The translations under genes and the position numbers were made by a program. A model generated the notes under the pieces. That model was not told the origin of the DNA, did no database searches, and was given only the letters and a program-made list of their open reading frames with translations. 64,000 nucleotides of DNA, from positions 1 through 64,000 of the forward strand of contig CAYRRZ010000003.1 of NCBI GenBank assembly GCA_964426815.1, read 5' to 3'. Of this stretch, positions 1 through 8,404 are shown in pieces. Within the stretch, counting starts at the first letter, position 1. Every line of letters begins with the position of its first letter. The stretch is from JADZEJ01 sp964426815. Lineage in GTDB: Bacteria > Patescibacteriota > Patescibacteriia > 2-12-FULL-60-25.

Positions 1-548
1 GAACGTTCACCAACACCGGCAAAGACAGAAAAGCCACCATGCTCACTCGCGATATTGCGAATAAGTTCCATGATAATGACGGTCTTACCCACGCCAGCAC
101 CACCAAATAAACCGACTTTTCCACCCTTCAAAAAGGGACAGATCAAGTCGATGACTTTAATACCGGTTTCCAAAATTTCAGACTTGGTCGTCTGTTCAAT
201 AAAATCTGGCGCAGAGCGATGAATTGGCAAGGTCTTTTTGGTTTTGACATCGCCTTTTAAGTCGATCGCCTGACCCGTCACATCAAACATGCGACCGAGG
301 GTTTCTTTACCGACCGGGACCGAAATTGGCGCGCCGGTGTCTACCACTTCCATGCCGCGAACGAGTCCATCGGTTGAGCTCATGGCGATGGTGCGTACTT
401 CGCCACCACCAAGATGCTGACCAACTTCTAAAACCAAAGACTTGCCTTCATGCTTAATGGTTAAGGCATTGTAAATAGCTGGCGGCTGCCCTTCGAAGGC
501 GACGTCGACCACTGGACCGATAACTTGGGTGATTTTTCCGTGTTGCAT
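1..548 (-). CDS. atpD: F1 ATP synthase subunit beta (N-terminal part)
   Basis: This is the catalytic beta subunit of the F1 sector. Only the first 182 codons are inside the window; the rest lies beyond the left edge. The N-terminal beta-barrel (MQHGKITQVIGPVVDVAF) is followed by the nucleotide-binding domain with Walker A GGAGVGKT at residues 149-156 and the downstream GVGER motif. It starts 8 nt after atpG on the same strand, the standard atpA-G-D order, so it is translated from the ATP synthase operon message. Confidence 0.97.
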   Translation of the reverse strand, partial: MQHGKITQVIGPVVDVAFEGQPPAIYNALTIKHEGKSLVLEVGQHLGGGEVRTIAMSSTDGLVRGMEVVDTGAPISVPVGKETLGRMFDVTGQAIDLKGDVKTKKTLPIHRSAPDFIEQTTKSEILETGIKVIDLICPFLKGGKVGLFGGAGVGKTVIIMELIRNIASEHGGFSVFAGVGER

Positions 549-556
549 ATGGGTGT

Positions 557-1462
557 TTATTCGATGGCGGCTTTACCAGCACTAATTTCTGAAATTTCAC
601 GCGTGATACTAGCCTGACGAGCTTGATTGAAGGAGAAGGTTAAGTCTTTAACGATGTCTGAGGCATTATCTGAGGCGCTGCGCATCGCCATCATGCGCGA
701 GGCATGTTCTGAGGCTGATGATTCGAGTAAGGCTTGATAGATCTCCGTTTCGAGCAAGCGCGGCAGCATCGCGTCGAGAATGGCTTTTGGATCTGGTTCA
801 AATAGGATATTGCTTTCAATGTCCTGCTCAACTTCTTCACCTGGCTCATGACTTACGTCATTCTCTTCTTTCAATTCATCTTCAGGAATGATCGGCAGCA
901 GTTGTTTTACATTTGGTACCTGAGTGAGCGCGCTCTTGAAGTCTGTATAGGCGAGGAAGACGCGATCGACTTTGCCTTCGGTAAACTCTTTATAGGCGAG
1001 AAGGCTGATTGGACGTGTTTTTTCAAAGTGTGGCGCATCTGCCATCGAGTCAAAAGCAGCATCGATTGGGAAGCCGCTCCGCTTCATGGCTAGTTCGGTG
1101 CGTCGTCCGATGGTGACAATGCGGAGTTGGGTTTCGGTACGGGCTTTAATAAACTCCATGGTCTTTTTTAAGACCTGGGCATTAAAGCCACCACACAATC
1201 CACGGTTTGAACCAACAACGATAACTAAACTGTTTTTTGCGTGTTTACGTCCTGATAATAAGGGATGTGCTGAAACGCCAATCTTTGAACGAATGTCGTT
1301 CACGATGTTTTCGGCAGCACGGGAGTAGTCGCGCGAGCTGGTGGCCATCTGCACGGCTTTACGCATTTTTGCAGCAGCAACAAGCTCCATCGCGCGTGTG
1401 ATTTTGCGCGTGTTATTGATGGAGCGGATGCGCCGCTTGATCAGCCGAGGTGAGATAGCCAT
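557..1462 (-). CDS. atpG: F1 ATP synthase subunit gamma
   Basis: This is the central stalk of the F1 motor. It has the family's N-terminal helix (LIKRRIRSINNTRKITRAME) and the C-terminal helix ending in ITREISEISAGKAAIE, which form the coiled coil rotating inside alpha3beta3. At 301 residues it is slightly longer than usual. The extra length is an acidic insert around residues 192-225 (rich in E and D) in the globular Rossmann part, which could affect contact with epsilon or regulation. It sits 5 nt after atpA and 8 nt before atpD. Confidence 0.96.
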   Translation of the reverse strand: MAISPRLIKRRIRSINNTRKITRAMELVAAAKMRKAVQMATSSRDYSRAAENIVNDIRSKIGVSAHPLLSGRKHAKNSLVIVVGSNRGLCGGFNAQVLKKTMEFIKARTETQLRIVTIGRRTELAMKRSGFPIDAAFDSMADAPHFEKTRPISLLAYKEFTEGKVDRVFLAYTDFKSALTQVPNVKQLLPIIPEDELKEENDVSHEPGEEVEQDIESNILFEPDPKAILDAMLPRLLETEIYQALLESSASEHASRMMAMRSASDNASDIVKDLTFSFNQARQASITREISEISAGKAAIE

Positions 1463-1467
1463 ACAAT

Positions 1468-2997
1468 TTAGGCGGTAAATGTCTTGTTCCAGTCAGCAAT
1501 TGCTTTCTTAATCCCTTCTTCTAATTCTGGTTCGAGGGCGCGCTTTTCTGCTAAACCGGCAATAACAGATTCTGCATGCAAGTCGAGATGTGCGTGAAAA
1601 CCAGATTCCCAGCTCTTGATTTTGTCGACCGGAATTGAATCCATATAGCCACGGGTCACCGCGTACAAAATACACACCTGATGCGCCATGGACATTGGTT
1701 CATATTGACCCTGCTTCAAGACTTCGACGGTACGACGACCGCGTTCGATTTGCTTTTTGGTGGTTTCGTCCAAATCCGTTGCAAATTGTGCGAAGGCTTC
1801 CAATTCACGAAATTGTGCGAGGTCGAGACGTAATTGACCAGCGACTTTTTTGGTGGCCTTGGTTTGTGCTGATCCACCCACGCGAGACACGGACAAGCCC
1901 ACATTAATTGCCGGACGAATACCCTTGTAGAACAAATCGCTTTCCAAGAAAATCTGACCATCGGTAATCGAGATCACATTGGTTGGAATATAGGCCGAAA
2001 TATCGCCACCCTGGGTTTCAATAATTGGCAAAGCCGTGATTGAGCCTCCGCCATTTTCTTTATTCAAACGACAAGCACGCTCCAATAAACGAGAGTGGAG
2101 ATAGAACACGTCACCTGGATAGGCTTCACGACCTGGTGGGCGGCGGAGCAAAAGAGAAACTTCACGATACGCCCATGCATGCTTAGACAAGTCATCGTAT
2201 ACCACGAGAACGTCTTTCCCCTTTTCCATGAAGTATTCAGCAATAGCAACACCCGCATACGGAGCAATATATTGAACCGACGCAGGATCCGAAGCGCCAG
2301 CGATCACGATCACCGTGTGATCCATCGCTCCTGTTTCTTTGAGCTTCTGCATGATCTTGGCGACCTTGGATTCTTTTTGACCGATGGCCACATAGACACA
2401 TAACACGCCTGTGTCTTTTTGTTTGATAATGGTATCGATGGCGATAGCCGTTTTACCGGTTTGGCGATCACCAATAATCAATTCACGCTGACCACGGCCA
2501 ATCGGAATCATGGCATCAATCGCTTTGATACCCGTCGTCATCGGAACATTGACTGGTTCACGCGTCATCACGCCTGGAGCCACACGCTCAATCGGCATGT
2601 CCTTTTTGGCTTTGAAATTTGGACGACCATCGATCACGCGACCAAGTGGGTCAACCACGCGACCAATAATCTCGTCGCCAACTGGAATCGACAGAATCTT
2701 TCCGGTCGCTTCGGCATTTTGGCCAGCAGAAACCTGCTTCCAGTCACCTAAAATCATGACGCCGACGCGATCATGTTCCAAGTTCAACACCACACCTTCG
2801 GCACCACTTTCAAAGCGAATCAATTCGAGCGACTTTGCTTTGGCCAAGCCGGCGATTGAAGCGATACCATCACCAACATCACGAACCACGCCGCGTTCTG
2901 CGGTTTCGCTCGAAATATCGAAGCTCTTAATCTGTTCACGGAGACGGTCGGCGATTTGGGCGGCGGCGGTCACGTTTTTGAGTTTGGATTCTGACAT
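1468..2997 (-). CDS. atpA: F1 ATP synthase subunit alpha
   Basis: This is the non-catalytic nucleotide-binding subunit of the F1 hexamer, 509 residues, a normal family length. The N-terminal segment MSESKLKNVTAAAQIADRLR contacts the delta subunit. Walker A GDRQTGKT is at residues 176-183, and the conserved VGLSVSRVGGSAQ stretch is present. It lies 12 nt after atpH and 5 nt before atpG in the operon. Confidence 0.97.
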   Translation of the reverse strand: MSESKLKNVTAAAQIADRLREQIKSFDISSETAERGVVRDVGDGIASIAGLAKAKSLELIRFESGAEGVVLNLEHDRVGVMILGDWKQVSAGQNAEATGKILSIPVGDEIIGRVVDPLGRVIDGRPNFKAKKDMPIERVAPGVMTREPVNVPMTTGIKAIDAMIPIGRGQRELIIGDRQTGKTAIAIDTIIKQKDTGVLCVYVAIGQKESKVAKIMQKLKETGAMDHTVIVIAGASDPASVQYIAPYAGVAIAEYFMEKGKDVLVVYDDLSKHAWAYREVSLLLRRPPGREAYPGDVFYLHSRLLERACRLNKENGGGSITALPIIETQGGDISAYIPTNVISITDGQIFLESDLFYKGIRPAINVGLSVSRVGGSAQTKATKKVAGQLRLDLAQFRELEAFAQFATDLDETTKKQIERGRRTVEVLKQGQYEPMSMAHQVCILYAVTRGYMDSIPVDKIKSWESGFHAHLDLHAESVIAGLAEKRALEPELEEGIKKAIADWNKTFTA

Positions 2998-3009
2998 ATG
3001 CGTAGGTGT

Positions 3010-3543
3010 TTAGGTGGCCAAGGTTTTTTGCAAGCGTTGAATGCGTCCTTTGAGCGATGCGTCATGTGACCAGGTTCCGGACTTGAACTGGAGCCCGCCC
3101 AGAATCGTGGCATCGATCTTGGTTTTCAGTTGAACTGTCCCCTTCCATTTCTTCTCAAGGCTTTTTGCAATGTGTTGTTTTTCGCTCTCATCGAGTTCGA
3201 TAGCTGAGGTAACTTCGACTTCACGATGATTTCCTTTTTCTGCGGCTAAGGCACGCACATTTTCATGAAAGCTATCGAATTCATCCAAGGCCTGCTTTGA
3301 CATGAGAAGCTGTAGCGCGTTCAGGACAAAGGGATGGAGCTCGGTTCCGACCGCTTTTTTTAGGGCGGTGCAGCGCTGTTCGAGCGGGACAATGGTTTCG
3401 GACAGGTTTTGTTTGAATGAACTTGTTTCCGCAAAGACCTGCGCAATGAGTTCTATGTCGTGGACGACTTGCGGGAGAGTGCCGGCGTCGATCGCCGTAT
3501 CAACGAGGGCAAAGGCAATGTCTTGATGATGACGATTCGACAT
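3010..3543 (-). CDS. atpH: F1 ATP synthase subunit delta
   Basis: This peripheral-stalk subunit joins F1 alpha to the b subunits. It is 177 residues, the usual length, with the N-terminal helical bundle and the C-terminal signature ending ILGGLQFKSGTWSHDASLKGRIQRL, which matches the conserved GG(L/I) region of OSCP/delta. Identity rests on this motif and on position between atpF (5 nt upstream) and atpA (12 nt downstream). Confidence 0.93.
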   Translation of the reverse strand: MSNRHHQDIAFALVDTAIDAGTLPQVVHDIELIAQVFAETSSFKQNLSETIVPLEQRCTALKKAVGTELHPFVLNALQLLMSKQALDEFDSFHENVRALAAEKGNHREVEVTSAIELDESEKQHIAKSLEKKWKGTVQLKTKIDATILGGLQFKSGTWSHDASLKGRIQRLQKTLAT

Positions 3544-3548
3544 AGGAG

Positions 3549-4064
3549 TTAATTTCGTTCAACATCTTCAACCGCCTCTTTAATCAAGGCTTTATGAGCT
3601 ACTGCATCCATTCCATGAGCAACTTTACCAACGGCAACGGTGACTAAAGAACCAATTTCTCCTTTTAGGGCAGCAAAAGCAGCATCTCGCTCTTGTTTAA
3701 TTTGCTGTTTGGTCTCGATGACAATTTTTTCGATTTCAGCTTTGGCTTGAGCCATTTTTTCTTGGCGTACGGTTTCAGCCTTATCTTGTGTTTCTTTAAT
3801 CAAAGCTTGAGCTTCGGTGCGTGCGTCTTTCAAAATACGCTCTTTTTCCATTTGCGCATCAGCTAAGCGGACTTTGGCATCTTGTGCATGCTTCAAGCCG
3901 TCCTGAATTTCTTTGGTGCGCTTATCCATCAGGGCGAGCAATGGGCGATACACAAAACGCCACATCACAAATAACACAATGCCAAAATTGAACAGCTGAG
4001 CTGCAAACAATTTTCCATTGAGGCCTAACGTGCCAAGCACGCCTTGAGATACCGGTTCAGTCAT
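3549..4064 (-). CDS. atpF: F0 ATP synthase subunit b
   Basis: This is the membrane-anchored peripheral stalk. One transmembrane helix near residues 20-40 (LFNFGIVLFVMWRFVYRPL) is followed by a long charged helix rich in K, E, Q and A (residues about 45-150) that would dimerise as the stator. Length is 171 residues. It follows atpE after a 75-nt spacer containing a perfect hairpin (4100-4129), and runs into atpH. Confidence 0.95.
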   Translation of the reverse strand: MTEPVSQGVLGTLGLNGKLFAAQLFNFGIVLFVMWRFVYRPLLALMDKRTKEIQDGLKHAQDAKVRLADAQMEKERILKDARTEAQALIKETQDKAETVRQEKMAQAKAEIEKIVIETKQQIKQERDAAFAALKGEIGSLVTVAVGKVAHGMDAVAHKALIKEAVEDVERN

Positions 4065-4099
4065 ATGAGAGAGGAAAAAGAGTCGTAGTGGACTCGGGC

Positions 4100-4129
4100 G
4101 ACGGTCGGTTTTTGGGAAAACCGACCGTC
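4100..4129 (-). promoter_or_regulatory. Perfect intercistronic hairpin between atpE and atpF
   Basis: A 13-bp perfect inverted repeat (GACGGTCGGTTTT / AAAACCGACCGTC) has a 4-nt loop and lies 10 nt downstream of the atpE stop codon on the transcribed strand. It has no following U-run, so it is not a classic terminator. The position suggests an RNA-processing or 3'-end-stabilising element that helps give extra c subunit; that role is inferred. Confidence 0.7.
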
Positions 4130-4139
4130 ATACGGGCCA

Positions 4140-4358
4140 TTACAAGGTAAAAACAACGACGAGACCGTAAATTGCGATAGCTTCTGCAAAAGCAGCACCA
4201 AGCAACATCGGCACGAACAATTTGTCGGCAGCTTCTGGATTGCGACCGATTGCTTCCATGGCTTTACTCACAATCTTTCCAATTGCGAGAGCTGGGAAAA
4301 CACCGCTTAAGGTCATTGTCATGCCTTTCATGACAAGAGTTAAGGACTCTGAGTCCAT
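4140..4358 (-). CDS. atpE: F0 ATP synthase subunit c
   Basis: This is the proteolipid of the rotor ring, 72 residues with two transmembrane helices joined by the RNPEA polar loop (residues 39-43). The ion-binding carboxylate is Glu59 in AAFAEAIAIYGLV. The positions that coordinate sodium in Na+-type rings are not conserved (Ile at the helix-1 Gln position, Ala after the Glu), so a proton ring is the better inference. It is flanked on both sides by hairpin-containing spacers, unlike the other operon joints. Confidence 0.96.
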   Translation of the reverse strand: MDSESLTLVMKGMTMTLSGVFPALAIGKIVSKAMEAIGRNPEAADKLFVPMLLGAAFAEAIAIYGLVVVFTL

Positions 4359-4438
4359 AGATATATTCGCTCTTTGGTCGACGGAAAATACGGGGAAGGG
4401 TTTTTATCGTCGCCTCTGAGTAGATTAAGAATGAGTCT

Positions 4439-4466
4439 GGCGTGCGACCTCGATTGAGATCACGCC
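4439..4466 (-). promoter_or_regulatory. Hairpin in the atpB-atpE spacer
   Basis: The 119-nt spacer between atpB and atpE contains an imperfect inverted repeat: outer arms GGCGTG/CACGCC, inner arms with one wobble pair and a small bulge. With the perfect hairpin on the other side of atpE, it brackets the c-subunit cistron. No clear promoter was found in this spacer. Confidence 0.45.
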
Positions 4467-4477
4467 CCATCTCACTC

Positions 4478-5329
4478 CTAATGTGCTGCGTTTAATTCAA
4501 CATTGTAATCACTCACATCTTCATCATGCGTGTCGTGATCATGTGCTTCGTGCTTAGTCGTCATCATACTGAGATACACCAAGGTTAACATCGAAAACAC
4601 CGTTGCCTGGATAATACCGACAATGAGCTCGAGAAACATGAATGGAAGTGGCACCGCTACCGAGATCAATGAAGAGATCACGGTTATTAACACTTCTCCA
4701 GCAAAAATATTTCCGAAGAGACGCAATGAAAGAGATACCACTTTGGCAGCTTCAGAAAATAATTCGATAAAGCCAACGATAAATTCAACAAATGCAACCA
4801 AAATAGCAACTGGTTTAAGGGATTTGACGGCCTTCCAGATGGTTCCAAGCTGAATAAACTTATTCCAGTGAACAAAGAAGCCAAGCGTCATCATGCCGAG
4901 TACATGAGATGCAATCACCGACAATAAAGCCATGGCGACAGTAAGGTTTAAGTCGCTACCCGCAGAACGCATGACCGGCACGAGCTCTACTTCACCATGA
5001 ACGGACTCCCACACGCCTAAGGTTCCATTTCCTGGGACTAAACCAAACCAATTTGAACACAAAATAAATAAGAACAGGGTGCCGACAATAGGCAAAAACT
5101 TTTTTGATTTTTCGCGATTTCCGGTAACACGATCAAAATAGGAAAGCAAAAACTCCAGCACGACTTCAAAGCCATTCTGGAGCTTGCCAGGTACTTTTTT
5201 CAATTGTTGATTCAAGGTGAGTGCGAAGACGACGAACAAGACGGTGACAATCGAAGAATTCACATAGGCATTGGTGATCGGAAAAGATCCCAAGTGTCCA
5301 ATAATTTCGGCTGCTACGGGGATGTTCAT
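4478..5329 (-). CDS. atpB: F0 ATP synthase subunit a
   Basis: This is the proton-channel subunit of F0. A longer open frame reaches 5467, but ATG at 5329 is preferred: it gives the family-like start MNIPVAAEIIGHLG and overlaps the upstream stop as ATGA. The protein is 283 residues with five or six transmembrane helices. The essential arginine is Arg203 in SLSLRLFGN, followed by the GNIFAGE stretch. The C-terminus is a histidine- and acid-rich tail (HEAHDHDTHDEDVSD), unusual for the family and possibly metal-binding. Confidence 0.95.
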   Translation of the reverse strand: MNIPVAAEIIGHLGSFPITNAYVNSSIVTVLFVVFALTLNQQLKKVPGKLQNGFEVVLEFLLSYFDRVTGNREKSKKFLPIVGTLFLFILCSNWFGLVPGNGTLGVWESVHGEVELVPVMRSAGSDLNLTVAMALLSVIASHVLGMMTLGFFVHWNKFIQLGTIWKAVKSLKPVAILVAFVEFIVGFIELFSEAAKVVSLSLRLFGNIFAGEVLITVISSLISVAVPLPFMFLELIVGIIQATVFSMLTLVYLSMMTTKHEAHDHDTHDEDVSDYNVELNAAH

Positions 5330-5583
5330 GTCGGTGGGTTTGTCTTTTTGAGTCTTTTTGAAAATTGCATGGCCTGGCGTGAGATGATCAAGCCAGAGAG
5401 CGCCAAAGCAATAAACAGTCCAAGTAAGGTTAGCCAAGGAGATGTTTGAAAGCGTGCATCTGCCCAACGACCAGCGAATGCGCAGGCAGTTGTTGGCAAA
5501 GCGATAGCCATAAACACTTCCCAGACAAAACCTAGGGCCTCGAACTTCGAGATTTCCGTCGTTTTGTCGCTTTTTTCAGCCAT
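5326..5583 (-). CDS. AtpZ/AtpI-like F0F1-ATPase accessory membrane protein
   Basis: This small protein of 85 residues has two predicted membrane helices (about residues 18-38 and 47-67) and heads the ATP synthase operon, where AtpI/AtpZ proteins that assist c-ring assembly or ion transport are usually found. The motif FAGRWADARFQTSPWLTLLG resembles the conserved core of this family. It overlaps atpB by 4 nt (ATGA), indicating translational coupling. Assignment between AtpI and AtpZ is not possible by eye. Confidence 0.8.
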   Translation of the reverse strand: MAEKSDKTTEISKFEALGFVWEVFMAIALPTTACAFAGRWADARFQTSPWLTLLGLFIALALSGLIISRQAMQFSKRLKKTNPPT

Positions 5584-5597
5584 AAAAAGACGCCAAG

Positions 5598-5626
5598 AGC
5601 TTACCCAATCTATGGATATTCGTCAA
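5598..5626 (-). promoter_or_regulatory. Candidate promoter of the ATP synthase operon
   Basis: TTGACG (5621-5626) and TAAGCT (5598-5603) are separated by 17 nt, the same spacing seen at other promoters here, and lie upstream of the first gene of the operon. The -10 box is a weak match, so this is tentative. Confidence 0.4.
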
Positions 5627-5641
5627 TTGTGGAGAAAAACG

Positions 5642-6478
5642 CTATATACGAAAAGCCTGTTCGGTGTTTTTTCGGAGCTGCACGAGGCAATCTGTATTTG
5701 AAATACCGCGGATTTGCGCAATCGCCTGTGCCACATGTTCAACATATGCCGGTTCATTTTTTTGTCCACGATGCGGAACTGGCGCCAAAAAAGGCGCATC
5801 TGTTTCAACCAGGATGTGATCAATCGGCATCCGTTCGATAACGCGTTGAATAGCGAGCTCTGGATCCTGGGTTTTCTTTGGTGGAAATGTGATGATGCCT
5901 GAGAAGCTTAAGAAACAACCCAATTCTATCAGTGGTTGAGCGTCAATCCAGCTTCCGGTAAAGCAATGGATAATCGTTCGAGGAGCGCGCCCCTTTTCTT
6001 TTTCGTCTTTTAAAATACGCACGATATCGGCAAATGCATCACGACAATGAATAACCAGGGACAAATCCAGCTCGGTCGCGAGTTGTAATTGTTCGCGAAA
6101 TCCCTGTTCTTGTTTTTGTTTGGCTTGGGCAATATCAATCCCCTCGTCCATGCGATAGAAATCCAAACCCGTTTCGCCAATCGCGATAACTTTTTTTGAA
6201 GACATCGCGCATTCACGAATGGCGTCGATCGAGTACTCTCCTTTATCTTCTTCACCCTGATAGGCAAAAGCGCTCGAAAAATGTTCTGGATGATAGCCGA
6301 CGGCTGCCCAAATATTGTCGTGTTTTTCTGCGAAGGCGATCGCTGAACGACTTGAGCCGAGTGTGGTTCCGACAACAATGGTCCCTATCCCCTGCTCCTG
6401 CATGCGAAGCAAACAGGCCTCACGGTCTGCATCATAATCTGGAAAATGAAGATGAGAATGGGTGTCAACGAGGTTCAT
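5642..6478 (-). CDS. tatD: TatD family metal-dependent hydrolase / DNase
   Basis: This is an amidohydrolase-fold nuclease of the TatD family, 278 residues, normal length. Metal-site motifs are in order: HSH near the start (His7, His9), GETGLDFYR with its Glu, IHCRDAF, HCFTG, and ETDAPFLAP near the C-terminus. Known members act as 3'-5' exonucleases in DNA repair or RNA clearance. It overlaps the CvpA-like gene by 4 nt (ATGA), so the two are coupled. Confidence 0.93.
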   Translation of the reverse strand: MNLVDTHSHLHFPDYDADREACLLRMQEQGIGTIVVGTTLGSSRSAIAFAEKHDNIWAAVGYHPEHFSSAFAYQGEEDKGEYSIDAIRECAMSSKKVIAIGETGLDFYRMDEGIDIAQAKQKQEQGFREQLQLATELDLSLVIHCRDAFADIVRILKDEKEKGRAPRTIIHCFTGSWIDAQPLIELGCFLSFSGIITFPPKKTQDPELAIQRVIERMPIDHILVETDAPFLAPVPHRGQKNEPAYVEHVAQAIAQIRGISNTDCLVQLRKNTEQAFRI

Positions 6479-6951
6479 AGTAATACCGCCATCAGAGTTT
6501 CAAATACAGTTTGGATATAGAATGCGATTTTTGAGCCAGCGATCCAATGCGCCACGGTCGGCAAAATTTTTATCACATTCACCACAAACAAGATACCTCC
6601 CATGATGAGGACGCCCTCAACCAAACCAAGAAAGGCGCCTAAGATTTTGTCGATGGATTTTAAAAATGGAAGCACTTTCAAAATGGAAAAAGCGCCGTCA
6701 GCTAATTTGAGCAAAAAGCCCATGAGCCGCGTAATCAAAATAAACAATAAAGCAAAGCTAATAAAATTTGCCCATGCACTTGGCATGAATAAACCAAGAA
6801 AACTACCAAATTTAAGGTAATACGCTTTTGCAACCACAAACCCAATCACAGCTCCGATCATGCGACCAAGGGTATGGACAAACCCATCTTTTGCGCCGGC
6901 TCCAATAAAGCCAAGCAAGATGAGAAACAGAACAATGTCGACGAGTAACAT
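6475..6951 (-). CDS. CvpA family membrane protein
   Basis: This is a 158-residue protein with four predicted transmembrane helices. The opening VDIVLFLILLGFIGAGAKDGFVHTLGRMIGAV matches the CvpA (colicin V production) pattern of a first helix followed by G-(F/L)-x-(R/K)G. Its biochemical role is not established; in other bacteria it affects envelope homeostasis. It lies between rsmI (3 nt upstream) and tatD (overlapping). Confidence 0.8.
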   Translation of the reverse strand: MLLVDIVLFLILLGFIGAGAKDGFVHTLGRMIGAVIGFVVAKAYYLKFGSFLGLFMPSAWANFISFALLFILITRLMGFLLKLADGAFSILKVLPFLKSIDKILGAFLGLVEGVLIMGGILFVVNVIKILPTVAHWIAGSKIAFYIQTVFETLMAVLL

Positions 6952-6954
6952 AGT

Positions 6955-7632
6955 TTATTTTATGTGTGGACCAATAATTAGAATAAATTCGCCTTTGGTA
7001 CTTGTTTGTTCAAGAGCCTTGGTTACTTCTGCCAAGGTTCCGCGATAAATCGTTTCGTGCATCTTTGTCAGTTCTCTGCCGATATAGACAAGTCGTTGTG
7101 GATCAAGCGCTTCAGCCAATTGTTCCATGGCTTTGAGAATGCGATGGGTTGATTCCAAAAAAATAGATGGTGTTTTTCGAGCAGCCATTTCTTCAAAAAA
7201 TGTTTTGCGACCTTTTTTATGCGGCGCAAATCCAACATAGGTAAATTCATCCATCGCAAACCCGCAACTTGAAATCGCTGCCGTTAAGGCAGAAGGACCC
7301 GGAATCGGAATCACCGTGACGCCTGTGGCGAATGCACATTCTGCTAATTTACCTCCTGGATCATTCATGCCTGGAGTTCCGGCATCGCAGAGATAGGCAT
7401 AGTGCTTGCCAGCTGCGGCTTCGCGTACCAGGGCTTCAAGCTTGGCATCTGTCGAATGCTCGTGTACCGAAATCAGCGGCTTGGAGATGCCGAGCGTGGT
7501 GAGCAGTTTTGAGCTGACGCGTGTGTCTTCGCAGATAATCGCATCGGCTTCGGTCATAGTGTCGACCGCTCGAATCGTCACATCTTTCAGATTGCCGATC
7601 GGGGTGGCGACAAAGGAGATTTTTCCAGTCAT
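6955..7632 (-). CDS. rsmI: 16S rRNA (cytidine-1402 2'-O)-methyltransferase
   Basis: This SAM-dependent tetrapyrrole-methylase-fold enzyme modifies C1402 in the ribosomal P site. Diagnostic motifs are VATPIGNLKDVTIRAV at the N-terminus, EDTR, SVHEHS, the SAM loop DAGTPGMNDPG and PGPSALTAA. The length of 225 residues is shorter than typical RsmI (around 280), because the C-terminal extension is missing. It heads a minus-strand run with the CvpA-like gene and tatD, and diverges from the lipoprotein gene that starts 25 nt away. Confidence 0.93.
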   Translation of the reverse strand: MTGKISFVATPIGNLKDVTIRAVDTMTEADAIICEDTRVSSKLLTTLGISKPLISVHEHSTDAKLEALVREAAAGKHYAYLCDAGTPGMNDPGGKLAECAFATGVTVIPIPGPSALTAAISSCGFAMDEFTYVGFAPHKKGRKTFFEEMAARKTPSIFLESTHRILKAMEQLAEALDPQRLVYIGRELTKMHETIYRGTLAEVTKALEQTSTKGEFILIIGPHIK

Positions 7633-7642
7633 GCAAGCATGG

Positions 7643-7648
7643 TATCAT
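7643..7648 (+). promoter_or_regulatory. Candidate -10 box close to the lipoprotein start
   Basis: TATCAT lies 8 nt before the ATG at 7657, which would put the transcription start at or near the start codon. No good -35 was seen at the right distance, so this is weak evidence on its own. Confidence 0.3.
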
Positions 7649-7656
7649 CCTTTTAT

Positions 7657-8358
7657 ATGTTGTCGCGCCTTCCACGTTCTTTTGCCTTGAGCTTGCTTTC
7701 TCTAAGCCTGCTCGGCCTCGGCTGCTCCGCCAAGCCTGAAGCAAAGCCGGTCGCGCCAAAACCACAACCAAAATCATCACAAAATCCTTCGGTTTTGTTG
7801 TTTCCGGCTGAAGCGAAGCCAAACCCAACGGTTAATGAAGAATTGCAAGAAATTTTAACGAATTTTCGCAATGCAAATTCGCTTCGCACTACATTTGACA
7901 TGACAACGAGCCAAGGTCAGGTCAAAGGCAATTTTCAATTCATTCGCCCGAATCGTTTTAAGGGAACCATGGAAGCACAAGGCAGTAATTTAGATATTGT
8001 CGTTGTTGATGATTCTCTCTATTTGAAAGCGGGTAATTCTCCTTGGGGCAATTTATCGAATCAACCGTCTTCTAAAGGTTTAACTGATACCTTACGCAAA
8101 GCTTTGAGTGGTAACTCTACTTTTGATGCAGCTGGAGCCAATTCACAAGCTTTAGTCACTAAGAACCATGATGATGCTCGTTCTTGTGATGCCTATAAAA
8201 CCACAGCAAAAACTGCCGAAGGTGCCATTGTGTCAATTGAAATTTGCGCCGAAAATAAACTGCCAAAATACGTCTCAATGACCACAGATCAAGGCCCGGT
8301 TCGTATTAGCTATACCGATTACAATAAGTTGTTTTTGATTGAAAAGCCGCTTAACTAA
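7657..8358 (+). CDS. Predicted lipoprotein (LolA/LppX-like fold suspected)
   Basis: This is an exported 233-residue protein with a lipoprotein signal: hydrophobic helix and lipobox LGLGC with Cys23 as the lipidation site. ATG at 7657 gives a proper signal peptide; an ATG 18 nt upstream is less likely. After a Pro/Lys linker, the mature part contains LRTTFDMTTSQGQVKGNFQFIRPNRFKGTME and later a beta-rich pattern typical of proteins that bind lipids in an open barrel (LolA, LppX/LprG). The fold is inferred from the pattern only. It is followed directly by the clpB promoter. Confidence 0.7.
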   Translation: MLSRLPRSFALSLLSLSLLGLGCSAKPEAKPVAPKPQPKSSQNPSVLLFPAEAKPNPTVNEELQEILTNFRNANSLRTTFDMTTSQGQVKGNFQFIRPNRFKGTMEAQGSNLDIVVVDDSLYLKAGNSPWGNLSNQPSSKGLTDTLRKALSGNSTFDAAGANSQALVTKNHDDARSCDAYKTTAKTAEGAIVSIEICAENKLPKYVSMTTDQGPVRISYTDYNKLFLIEKPLN

Positions 8359-8366
8359 GGGATATT

Positions 8367-8401
8367 TTGACGATTAGCACTCTCTGTGTTAGAGTGCCAA
8401 T
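8367..8401 (+). promoter_or_regulatory. clpB promoter with CIRCE operator (HrcA site)
   Basis: The inverted repeat TTAGCACTC-N9-GAGTGCCAA (8374-8400) differs from the CIRCE consensus at one position. It overlaps a promoter: -35 TTGACG at 8367-8372, 17-nt spacer, -10 TAGAGT at 8390-8395. Only 9 nt separate the -10 box from the clpB ATG at 8405, so the transcript should start at or within 1-3 nt of the start codon. HrcA, encoded at 35130-35819, is the expected repressor. Confidence 0.88.
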
Positions 8402-8404
8402 CGT

